From positions 23,818-35,171 of the forward strand of contig FR894061.1 in assembly GCA_000434115.1 (NCBI GenBank): a DNA stretch of 11,354 nucleotides. The letters are read 5' to 3'. The DNA comes from Roseburia sp. CAG:309. Lineage in GTDB: Bacteria > Bacillota > Clostridia > Lachnospirales > Lachnospiraceae. A program made the position numbers and the translations under genes. Below, in pieces: positions 5,571 to 11,354 of this stretch (its first letter is position 1; each line of letters opens with the position of its first letter). The notes beneath the pieces were generated by a model that was not told the origin of the DNA, searched no databases, and worked only from the letters and a program-made list of their open reading frames with translations.

Positions 5571-8237
5571 GTGAAAAAGAGAAAGCAGTTTTTGATCTAT
5601 TCGCTGGTGTTTATCCCCTTGTTTTTGGGAACTTTTTGCGGATTGTATCTCAATGGAAAAAGTTTTGTCTGGCAGGGCGATGGTTTTCGTCAGTATTATC
5701 CGGCTTTGCAGTATTTGGGCAGGTATTACCGGTCACTGATCTCCGGGGTGTGCCATCTGGATTTTTCAATCCCTATGATGGATTACAGCATCGGACAGGG
5801 AGAAGACATCATTACGACATTTTGTAATTATGGACTGGGAGATCCATTTTCCTTACTGGCAGTATTTTTTACCGGGAAAAAAAGCATGGAAATACTGTAT
5901 GCGGTATTGATCGCGCTGCGGTTATACACAGCTGGGATAGCTTTTTTGTGCTTTGCAAATGGAAAAAACTGGGATAAAAGAGACTCCCTTGCGGGAGCCT
6001 TTCTCTATGTGTTTTGCGGGTTTGCGTTGTGGTCGATCAAAGATCCGTTTTTTTTGAATGGAATGATCTATCTGCCGCTTGTCCTGCTTGGTGTTGAGAG
6101 AATCCGGCAGCAACGAAAACCGGGCGTTATGATCCTTGCCACATGCTTTTGTGCTTTGAGTGGTTATTATTTCTTTTATATGATCGTTCTGGCTTCCGTT
6201 TGCTATTTTGTGTTGACTGAGATAAAACAAAAACCACAAAATTGGAAAGAAGTGGGAAAAGATCTGGGAGCAGTATTTTTCCCCGCACTTTCCGGAACGC
6301 TGATGTCGTCCATTCTTCTCGTTCCCTCTTTGTTTGGTTTTTTAGCCAGCAGCCGTGGAACGGTGAAAGTTCCGCTTCCTTCGCTTCTTTTATACGGGGG
6401 AAAGTATTATAAACAGTTGTTTACACAATTTTTGGCTGTGACACCATCGGAGGATGCAAGTGCTGTATGGTATTTCAGTATGGGGGCACTGGTGTTTATT
6501 GTCGTAGTGGTCACCTTTATGGGAGAGCGTGCGAAAAAGAAGTGGTGGATCACCGGTCTTGGACTGACAGTTCTTGCGGTATGCTCGCCATTGATGGGAT
6601 ATGTTATGAACGGTATGGGCTATATTACCAATCGTTTTATGTTTATTGCCTCATTTTTTATGGCATGTCTCGTGGTAAAAATGCTGCCGGAAATCTATCG
6701 TCTTGGTTCCACACAGAAAAAGCGGCTTTGGCTGGGAGCAGGGGGGTATGGAATTGCCGCCGGCATTGTGGCAGGAAAAGAAAGCGTGGTTCAAAGTGTG
6801 TGCATGGTTGTATTTCTTATGATAACGTGTGCGCTGCTTTGGTTTGTGAAGGAAGAAAAAAAACTCCGTCTCGCATTATTTGTTGTGCTCGTTTGTAATA
6901 TTGCTGCCAATGGAAATGTGATGTATCAGCCATTTGGAGCCAATATTCAGAAAACATATCTGAAGGCAGGAACCGTGCAGAAACAGTATGATCAGAAGGC
7001 AGTACGGGAAGCGGCAAAAGCAAGTGATACGACAAAAATGGAGCGAGTCGATGTGATGACAGACCGTGGATATAATCCAAACCGAGCGGTAACAATGCGG
7101 GCAACGACACACCCATATCTGGGGTGCAGTGTGTATTACAGCGTTGTGAGCGGTGGATTTTCCAAATTGATGCTGGCACTGGAAAATTCTTCCGGTTTGA
7201 TGTACAGCCACCGTTTGATCGGAATGGATGGCAGAAGTATATTAGACCAGCTGGCAGGGGTTCGGTATGTCGTATGTGACGAACCGTCTATGGTACCATA
7301 TGGCTATGAAAAGAAGAGTGAGACACTTTATGAGAATACGGAACCGGTGTCAATCGGGTATGTGTATCATGCCTATATGACAGAGACGACAGCAGAAAAG
7401 CTGGATGCCCTTGATCTACAGAATGCCCTTCTCCATGCAGCCGTTGTCGGAGAACATTCAAATCTGTTAAAGGAGGCGGAAAATGCCGGTTTACAGGAAG
7501 AGGTAAGGAATGCACAAAAGACCTCACTTCCGTTTACGATGACAGATCGAAAAAGTTTTGACTGGAATCAGGGTGTGCTGGGGATCAAGAGGAAAAATGG
7601 CAGTTTTTGCACGCAGATTACGATGCGCCCAGGCTATGAGTACTATTTGAGGTTTCGCGGATTAAAAATGAAGAAAGCAGAAAAAAATGCATTGTGGGCA
7701 AATGTCACAATGGGAGAGCTGGTACGGGAATTTGTGATCTCAGATGACAGTTACGATTTTCATCTGGATCGCGACAATTATATGGTTACACTGGGGAGTG
7801 TAACGGAAGAACAGACCAAAGATCTTCGTTTCCGCATCAATGGACCGGCGGTGTATACACTTCAGGATATTGAGATCGTGGAAGTATCGATGGAGAATTA
7901 TCATCAGAGTGTACAGGATCTCATGCAGGAACCGGTGACGGATATCAAAAAACAAAGAAATGGAATGACAGGAAAGGTAACCAATAAAGAAGATGGGATT
8001 CTTTGTCTGGCAGTTCCGTACCGTCAGGGATACCGGCTTATGGTTGATGGAAAAGAGACGGAAATTCAGGAAATCAATAAAATGTATGTGGGTGCGTATC
8101 TGGAAAAGGGAGAAAATCATGCAATTTTACTAACATATGAGACGCCGGGACTTAAAATGGGTGTCATTTTGACGACGATTGGGGTAATCTTTGCTGCTTT
8201 TTTGGTGATATTTAACAAAAAGTCATTGCGCGGATAA
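5571..8237 (+). CDS. YfhO-family multi-pass membrane protein (GT-C-type glycosyltransferase candidate)
   Basis: Large integral membrane protein, 888 residues, GTG start. The N-terminus carries three lysines and an arginine, then a first helix at about 8-27, then WQGDGFRQYYP (34-44), the Asp-x3-Gln loop that is the hallmark of YfhO and equals the first extracytoplasmic loop with the catalytic acid in GT-C enzymes. About a dozen helices follow to residue 450. A long soluble part, about 455-858, should lie outside the cell, and a single C-terminal helix (861-881) ends in NKKSLRG. In Bacillus and Listeria, YfhO relatives add GlcNAc to lipoteichoic acid using a lipid-linked sugar; by analogy this protein may decorate the polymer made by the upstream genes, but donor and acceptor are unknown. 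The gene begins 16 bases after the GT2 fusion and is the last of the operon. Three eight-base homopolymer runs (A8 at 5877, T8 at 6048, A8 at 6856) lie within it, and the frame is intact. Confidence 0.85.
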   Translation: MKKRKQFLIYSLVFIPLFLGTFCGLYLNGKSFVWQGDGFRQYYPALQYLGRYYRSLISGVCHLDFSIPMMDYSIGQGEDIITTFCNYGLGDPFSLLAVFFTGKKSMEILYAVLIALRLYTAGIAFLCFANGKNWDKRDSLAGAFLYVFCGFALWSIKDPFFLNGMIYLPLVLLGVERIRQQRKPGVMILATCFCALSGYYFFYMIVLASVCYFVLTEIKQKPQNWKEVGKDLGAVFFPALSGTLMSSILLVPSLFGFLASSRGTVKVPLPSLLLYGGKYYKQLFTQFLAVTPSEDASAVWYFSMGALVFIVVVVTFMGERAKKKWWITGLGLTVLAVCSPLMGYVMNGMGYITNRFMFIASFFMACLVVKMLPEIYRLGSTQKKRLWLGAGGYGIAAGIVAGKESVVQSVCMVVFLMITCALLWFVKEEKKLRLALFVVLVCNIAANGNVMYQPFGANIQKTYLKAGTVQKQYDQKAVREAAKASDTTKMERVDVMTDRGYNPNRAVTMRATTHPYLGCSVYYSVVSGGFSKLMLALENSSGLMYSHRLIGMDGRSILDQLAGVRYVVCDEPSMVPYGYEKKSETLYENTEPVSIGYVYHAYMTETTAEKLDALDLQNALLHAAVVGEHSNLLKEAENAGLQEEVRNAQKTSLPFTMTDRKSFDWNQGVLGIKRKNGSFCTQITMRPGYEYYLRFRGLKMKKAEKNALWANVTMGELVREFVISDDSYDFHLDRDNYMVTLGSVTEEQTKDLRFRINGPAVYTLQDIEIVEVSMENYHQSVQDLMQEPVTDIKKQRNGMTGKVTNKEDGILCLAVPYRQGYRLMVDGKETEIQEINKMYVGAYLEKGENHAILLTYETPGLKMGVILTTIGVIFAAFLVIFNKKSLRG

Positions 8238-8254
8238 CCGATAAATGATATAAT
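8226..8254 (+). promoter_or_regulatory. Extended -10 promoter of the hydrogenase operon
   Basis: TATAAT at 8249-8254 is a perfect -10 box with the extended TG one base ahead (TGATATAAT, 8246-8254). TTGCGC at 8226-8231 matches three of six bases of the -35 box at the ideal 17-base spacing, and it lies inside the last codons of the YfhO-like gene. Transcription would start near 8261, leaving a leader of about 45 bases before hydC. No terminator is visible upstream, so read-through from the glycan operon is possible. Confidence 0.65.
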
Positions 8255-8260
8255 TTATCA
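8240..8260 (+). repeat. Inverted repeats overlapping the -10 box (candidate operator)
   Basis: GATAAAT (8240-8246) and ATTTATC (8253-8259) form a perfect 7-base inverted repeat with a 6-base spacer. A second, shifted one, TGATA-N5-TATCA (8246-8260), is nested in it. Both cover the -10 element, where a repressor would block RNA polymerase. The sequence does not match the clostridial Rex box I know (TTGTTAA-N4-TTAACAA). AT-rich DNA makes short palindromes by chance, so binding is a guess. Confidence 0.35.
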
Positions 8261-8290
8261 ATAAGGCACTTTTTTGCCACAGGTTATTTG

Positions 8291-8297
8291 AAAGGAG
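8291..8297 (+). promoter_or_regulatory. Ribosome binding site deciding a TTG start for hydC
   Basis: AAAGGAG, followed by 8 bases and TTG at 8306. An in-frame TTG at 8288 would place this strong site inside the gene and is rejected. No ATG is available before the conserved N-terminal helix. Confidence 0.75.
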
Positions 8298-8305
8298 AAG
8301 GACAA

Positions 8306-8803
8306 TTGACAAACCGGGAAATTGCAAAGTTGGATGAAATTTTGCAAAAACACGACTATGATCCCACCCTTTTGATTGCAATTATGCAGGACATTCAAAA
8401 GGAGTATCATTATCTGCCTCAGGAGGCATTGTGTTATATTGCAAAGAAATTAAAACTAAGCGAAGCAAAAATTTATGGGGTTGCTACATTTTATGAGAAT
8501 TTTTCACTGGAGCCAAAGGGAAAATATGTAATCAAGATATGTGACGGAACAGCTTGCCATGTGCGGAAATCGGTTCCGATTCTGGAAGAATTTCGTAAAG
8601 TTCTTGGAGTTAGTGAAGAAAAGCCCACTACGGAGGATATGTTATTTACGGTAGAGACAGTATCTTGTCTTGGTGCCTGCGGACTGGCACCGGTATGTAC
8701 GGTAAACGATCATGTTCATCCGGCGATGACACCCGCAAAAGCAAGGGAATTGATTGAATCCCTTCAGGAAGAAGCGAAAGGTGGTGTGGGCGATGAAAAT
8801 TGA
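8306..8803 (+). CDS. hydC: NuoE-like [2Fe-2S] subunit of NAD(H)-linked [FeFe]-hydrogenase (HydC/HndA)
   Basis: Small cytoplasmic subunit, 165 residues, matching the usual 150-170 of the 24-kDa/NuoE family. An N-terminal helical bundle (about 5-70, with LPQEALCYIAKKL and IYGVATFYENFSLEPKG) precedes a thioredoxin-like ferredoxin domain whose [2Fe-2S] cluster is held by C79 and C84 (CDGTAC, CX4C) and C121 and C125 (SCLGACGLAPV, CX3C). It passes electrons to or from the flavin subunit HydB. The start is TTG with a strong ribosome binding site. The end overlaps hydB by 11 bases, pointing to translational coupling. The gene order NuoE-like, NuoF-like, HydA-like is that of trimeric bifurcating hydrogenases rather than of respiratory complex I, since no membrane Nuo genes are near. 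A formate-dehydrogenase-linked version of the same module is the main alternative. Confidence 0.93.
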   Translation: MTNREIAKLDEILQKHDYDPTLLIAIMQDIQKEYHYLPQEALCYIAKKLKLSEAKIYGVATFYENFSLEPKGKYVIKICDGTACHVRKSVPILEEFRKVLGVSEEKPTTEDMLFTVETVSCLGACGLAPVCTVNDHVHPAMTPAKARELIESLQEEAKGGVGDEN

Positions 8804-10682
8804 GACAAGAGAACAGCTGGTCGCAAAGCAGAAAGAATACCATGATTCTCTCAACAGCCAGAGAAAACAGATTCTGATCTGTGCCGGAACCGGATGTGTG
8901 GCAGGAGGTTCTTTGGAAATTTATGCGAAAATGAAAGAAATCATCGAAGAAAAAGGGCTTCGCTGTGCTCTTTCTTTGGAAAAAGAACCACACGAGGAAA
9001 GCATTGGATTAAAGAAAAGTGGCTGCCACGGTTTCTGCGAGATGGGGCCTTTGCTCCGTATTGAACCGATGGGATGGCTCTACTTAAAAGTAAAAGTAGA
9101 AGACTGCGAGGAAATTATCGAAAAGAGTATTGTGGGCGATGAAGTGGTAGATCGTCTGGTATATACCGATAAGACGTTGAAATCTTATGTCAAACAGGAA
9201 GATATTCCGTTTTATAAACAGCAGACACGAATTGCGCTGGAGTACTGCGGACGGATCAATGCAGAGAGTATCGCAGAATACATAGCACTCGGCGGATACA
9301 GTGCCGTTGCAAAGGCCTTGTTTGACATGACACCACAGCAGATCGTGGATGAAGTGAGCGAAGCCTCTCTTCGCGGACGCGGAGGCGGAGGTTTTCCTGC
9401 CGGAAGAAAATGGCAGCAAGTGCTGGATCAGGATGTGGAAGAAAAATACGTTGTCTGTAACGGTGATGAAGGAGATCCCGGTGCATTTATGGATCGTTCC
9501 ATGATGGAAGGGGAACCGCACCGTGTGATCGAAGGAATGCTGATCGCAGCGATTGCGACGGGAGCGCATCACGGATACATCTACGTGCGTGCAGAATATC
9601 CGCTTGCCGTAGAACGTTTGCAGACGGCAATTGATAAGGCGATGGACAAAGGACTTCTGGGAAAAGATATTTTGGGCTCGGGATTTGATTTTGACCTTCA
9701 CATCAGCCAGGGAGCAGGAGCTTTTGTATGTGGAGAAGGAAGTGCTTTGACGACATCGATTGAAGGAAACCGAGGCATGCCTCGTGTAAAACCGCCACGA
9801 ACGGTAGAACACGGATTGTTTGACAAACCGACCGTTTTAAATAACGTTGAGACATTTTGTAATGTGCCTCCGATCATTTTGAACGGGGCAAAATGGTATC
9901 AGGGATTTGGACCGGAAAACAACCATGGTACGAAAGCCTTCGCACTTACCGGAAATGTAAACAATACCGGATTGATCGAAGTGCCAATGGGTACGACACT
10001 GCGAGAGGTGATTTTTGACATCGGAGGTGGTGTCAAAGGCGGAGAGTTTAAAGCGGTTCAGATCGGTGGACCTTCCGGCGGATGTCTCTGTATCAGTGCG
10101 ACGGAAGATCATCTGGATATGAAGCTGGATTTTGACTCTCTGAAAAAAGTAGGAGCCATGATCGGATCCGGTGGCCTGGTTGTTATGAATGATAAGAGCT
10201 GCATGGTAGAGGTTGCGCGTTTCTTTATGAACTTTACGCAGAATGAGTCGTGCGGAAAATGTGTTCCTTGCCGTGAGGGAACGAAGAGAATGCTTGAACT
10301 TCTCACAGATATCACGGAAGGACGAGGTACGATGGAGCATATTGAGCTGCTGGAAAAACTTGCCGATACGATTTCAGCGACAGCCTTGTGCGGTCTGGGC
10401 AAGACGGCGGCGTCACCGGTTATCAGTACGCTCAAATATTTCCGTGATGAGTATATTGCTCATGTTGTTGATAAAAAATGTCCGGCAGGCCAGTGCAAGG
10501 CGCTGATGACATTGCAGATAGATCCTGATCTTTGTCGAGGATGCACAAAATGTGCGAGAATGTGTCCGGTAGGCGCAATTACCGGAACGGTAAAAGAGCC
10601 TCATGTCATTGATACGACAAAATGCATCAAATGCGGAGCCTGCAAGGAAGGCTGTAACTTTGGTGCCGTACAGGAAGTATAG
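8793..10682 (+). CDS. hydB: NuoF-like flavin/iron-sulfur subunit of NAD(H)-linked [FeFe]-hydrogenase (HydB/HndC)
   Basis: Cytoplasmic subunit of 629 residues that binds FMN, NAD(H) and several iron-sulfur clusters; in bifurcating hydrogenases this flavin is the proposed bifurcation site. Domains in order: a thioredoxin-like [2Fe-2S] domain (about 25-115; C30, C35, C78, C82); the NuoF core with the glycine-rich NADH/FMN loop RGRGGGGFPAGRKW (194-207) and NGDEGDPGAFMDR (223-235); the [4Fe-4S] motif SCGKCVPCREGT (C487, C490, C493, with C533 of ALCGLG as fourth ligand); a CPAGQC pair (C563, C568); and a C-terminal 2x[4Fe-4S] ferredoxin domain (C581, 584, 587, 591 and C611, 614, 617, 621). Plain NuoF (about 430-450) lacks both end domains, so this is the HydB type. 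Upstream in-frame ATG at 8754 lies deep in hydC; ATG 8793, with AAGGTGG eight bases ahead, is preferred. hydA follows after 18 bases. Confidence 0.95.
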   Translation: MKIETREQLVAKQKEYHDSLNSQRKQILICAGTGCVAGGSLEIYAKMKEIIEEKGLRCALSLEKEPHEESIGLKKSGCHGFCEMGPLLRIEPMGWLYLKVKVEDCEEIIEKSIVGDEVVDRLVYTDKTLKSYVKQEDIPFYKQQTRIALEYCGRINAESIAEYIALGGYSAVAKALFDMTPQQIVDEVSEASLRGRGGGGFPAGRKWQQVLDQDVEEKYVVCNGDEGDPGAFMDRSMMEGEPHRVIEGMLIAAIATGAHHGYIYVRAEYPLAVERLQTAIDKAMDKGLLGKDILGSGFDFDLHISQGAGAFVCGEGSALTTSIEGNRGMPRVKPPRTVEHGLFDKPTVLNNVETFCNVPPIILNGAKWYQGFGPENNHGTKAFALTGNVNNTGLIEVPMGTTLREVIFDIGGGVKGGEFKAVQIGGPSGGCLCISATEDHLDMKLDFDSLKKVGAMIGSGGLVVMNDKSCMVEVARFFMNFTQNESCGKCVPCREGTKRMLELLTDITEGRGTMEHIELLEKLADTISATALCGLGKTAASPVISTLKYFRDEYIAHVVDKKCPAGQCKALMTLQIDPDLCRGCTKCARMCPVGAITGTVKEPHVIDTTKCIKCGACKEGCNFGAVQEV

Positions 10683-10700
10683 AAAGGTCAGGTGAAAAGA

Positions 10701-11354
10701 ATGTCAAAAAAATATATGATAATTGACGGAATTCGTACAGAATTTACGGATGAAAAAAATATTCTGCAGGTAATCCGCAAAGCAGGGATTCATGTACCGA
10801 CCTTTTGCTATTATTCGGATATGTCCATTTATGGAGCCTGTCGTATGTGTGTGGTAGAAGATGAGCGAGGGAGTGTGATCGCTTCCTGTTCGACACCACC
10901 GCGTGATAAAATGGTAATTAAGACGAATACATCCAAATTACATCAGCACAGAAAGATGATTCTTGAACTGCTTTTGGCATCGCATTGCCGTGATTGTACA
11001 ATCTGTGATAAAGATGGTAACTGCCGTCTGCAGATGCTTGCGACACGATTCCGTCTTTCGAAAGTGCGTTTTCCAAATACGCACCCGGAACGATGCATTG
11101 ATGATTCGTCACGGTCCATCGTGCGTGATCCGAGTAAATGTATCCTATGTGGTGACTGCGTTCGTATGTGTAATGAAGTACAGCATGTCGGTGCCATTGA
11201 TTTTGCATTCCGCGGCGCCAACATGGTAGTAAGTCCGGCATTTGGTAAAAAGATTGCGGAGACGGACTGTGTAAACTGTGGACAATGTGCGGCGGTCTGC
11301 CCGACGGCAGCCATTACGATAAAAAATGATCTGCGTGAAGTGTGGCAGGCACTG
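10701..11354 (+). CDS. hydA: [FeFe]-hydrogenase catalytic subunit HydA, N-terminal part (3'-truncated by window end)
   Basis: The frame is open to the last base, giving 218 residues. It carries the electron-relay domains: a plant-type [2Fe-2S] domain (C36, C47, C50, C63); the His-Cys3 [4Fe-4S] motif (H95, C99, C102, C108, in SHCRDCTICDKDGNC); and a two-cluster ferredoxin domain (C147, 150, 153, 157 in CILCGDCVRMC; C190, 193, 196, 200 in CVNCGQCAAVC). From memory, these positions are the same or within one residue of those in Clostridium pasteurianum hydrogenase I, which favours HydA. The H-cluster domain that reduces protons to H2 lies beyond the window. The same N-terminal layout occurs in NuoG and in the alpha subunit of NAD-linked formate dehydrogenases, so identity depends on context: directly after hydC and hydB, hydrogenase is the simplest reading. 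The ATG has AGGTG six bases ahead. Confidence 0.88.
   Translation, partial: MSKKYMIIDGIRTEFTDEKNILQVIRKAGIHVPTFCYYSDMSIYGACRMCVVEDERGSVIASCSTPPRDKMVIKTNTSKLHQHRKMILELLLASHCRDCTICDKDGNCRLQMLATRFRLSKVRFPNTHPERCIDDSSRSIVRDPSKCILCGDCVRMCNEVQHVGAIDFAFRGANMVVSPAFGKKIAETDCVNCGQCAAVCPTAAITIKNDLREVWQAL

Noticed and set aside
8265..8278. GGCA-N6-TGCC hairpin as a terminator of the glycan operon
   Set aside because: The stem has only 4 base pairs, the T-run is in the loop instead of after the stem, and it lies downstream of the likely transcription start of the hydrogenase operon.
8754..8792. Upstream ATG for hydB inside hydC
   Set aside because: It would add 13 Lys/Arg-rich residues not expected in the family, with no purine run ahead; ATG 8793 has AAGGTGG at the right spacing.
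9084..9812. Long open frame on the minus strand opposite hydB (242 codons)
   Set aside because: It lies wholly within the well-supported hydB gene. Its translation is rich in His, Phe, Ser and Cys as expected for a shadow frame, and it has no recognisable domain.
8793..10682. Reading hydC-hydB as part of a respiratory complex I
   Set aside because: The NuoF-like protein has additional N- and C-terminal iron-sulfur domains absent from complex I, and no membrane subunits are present nearby.

Overview
The window reads as a chromosomal segment of an anaerobic Firmicute, most likely a Clostridia / Lachnospiraceae-type gut bacterium. This rests on moderate GC content, A/G-rich Shine-Dalgarno sequences (AAAGGAG, GGAGG), use of GTG and TTG starts, and the pairing of a Gram-positive surface-glycan locus with an NADH-linked [FeFe]-hydrogenase operon. 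The genus cannot be fixed from sequence reading alone. All eight genes are on the + strand and tightly packed, with no gap over about 70 bases, and I see no tRNA, rRNA, CRISPR array, insertion sequence or integrase.

Region 1 (1-8237) is the 3' part of a cell-surface polysaccharide operon: a 5'-truncated PLP-dependent sugar aminotransferase (DegT/DnrJ/EryC1/StrS family), a small PglC-like polyprenyl-phosphate sugar-1-phosphate transferase, an O-antigen ligase/polymerase-like membrane protein, a two-domain protein (GT2 glycosyltransferase fused to a diverged TagF/CDP-glycerol-glycerophosphotransferase-like domain), and a large YfhO-family GT-C-type membrane protein. Gaps of 4-20 bases imply one transcript. 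A plausible flow is: an amino sugar is made by the aminotransferase; a sugar phosphate is loaded on the lipid carrier by the phosphotransferase; the GT2 protein extends it; the Wzy/WaaL-like protein polymerises or transfers the product outside the membrane; and the YfhO-like protein decorates an extracellular polymer. The order of steps is inference, and the sugars are unknown.

Region 2 (about 8226-11354) starts with a convincing extended -10 promoter that overlaps inverted repeats, right behind the last glycan gene and without a visible terminator between them. It drives hydC (NuoE-like), hydB (NuoF-like with extra iron-sulfur domains) and the N-terminal 218 residues of hydA, whose cluster ligands match the accessory domain of clostridial [FeFe]-hydrogenases. 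Together they would form a cytoplasmic NAD(H)-linked, probably electron-bifurcating hydrogenase that re-oxidises ferredoxin and NADH to H2. The H-cluster domain lies beyond the window end, so the hydrogenase identity of the last gene depends on gene order and the N-terminal domain.

Most of the window is ordinary. The parts that deserve a second look are the degenerate TagF-like domain, the YfhO-like gene inside a glycan operon, and the palindromic promoter of the hydrogenase operon.
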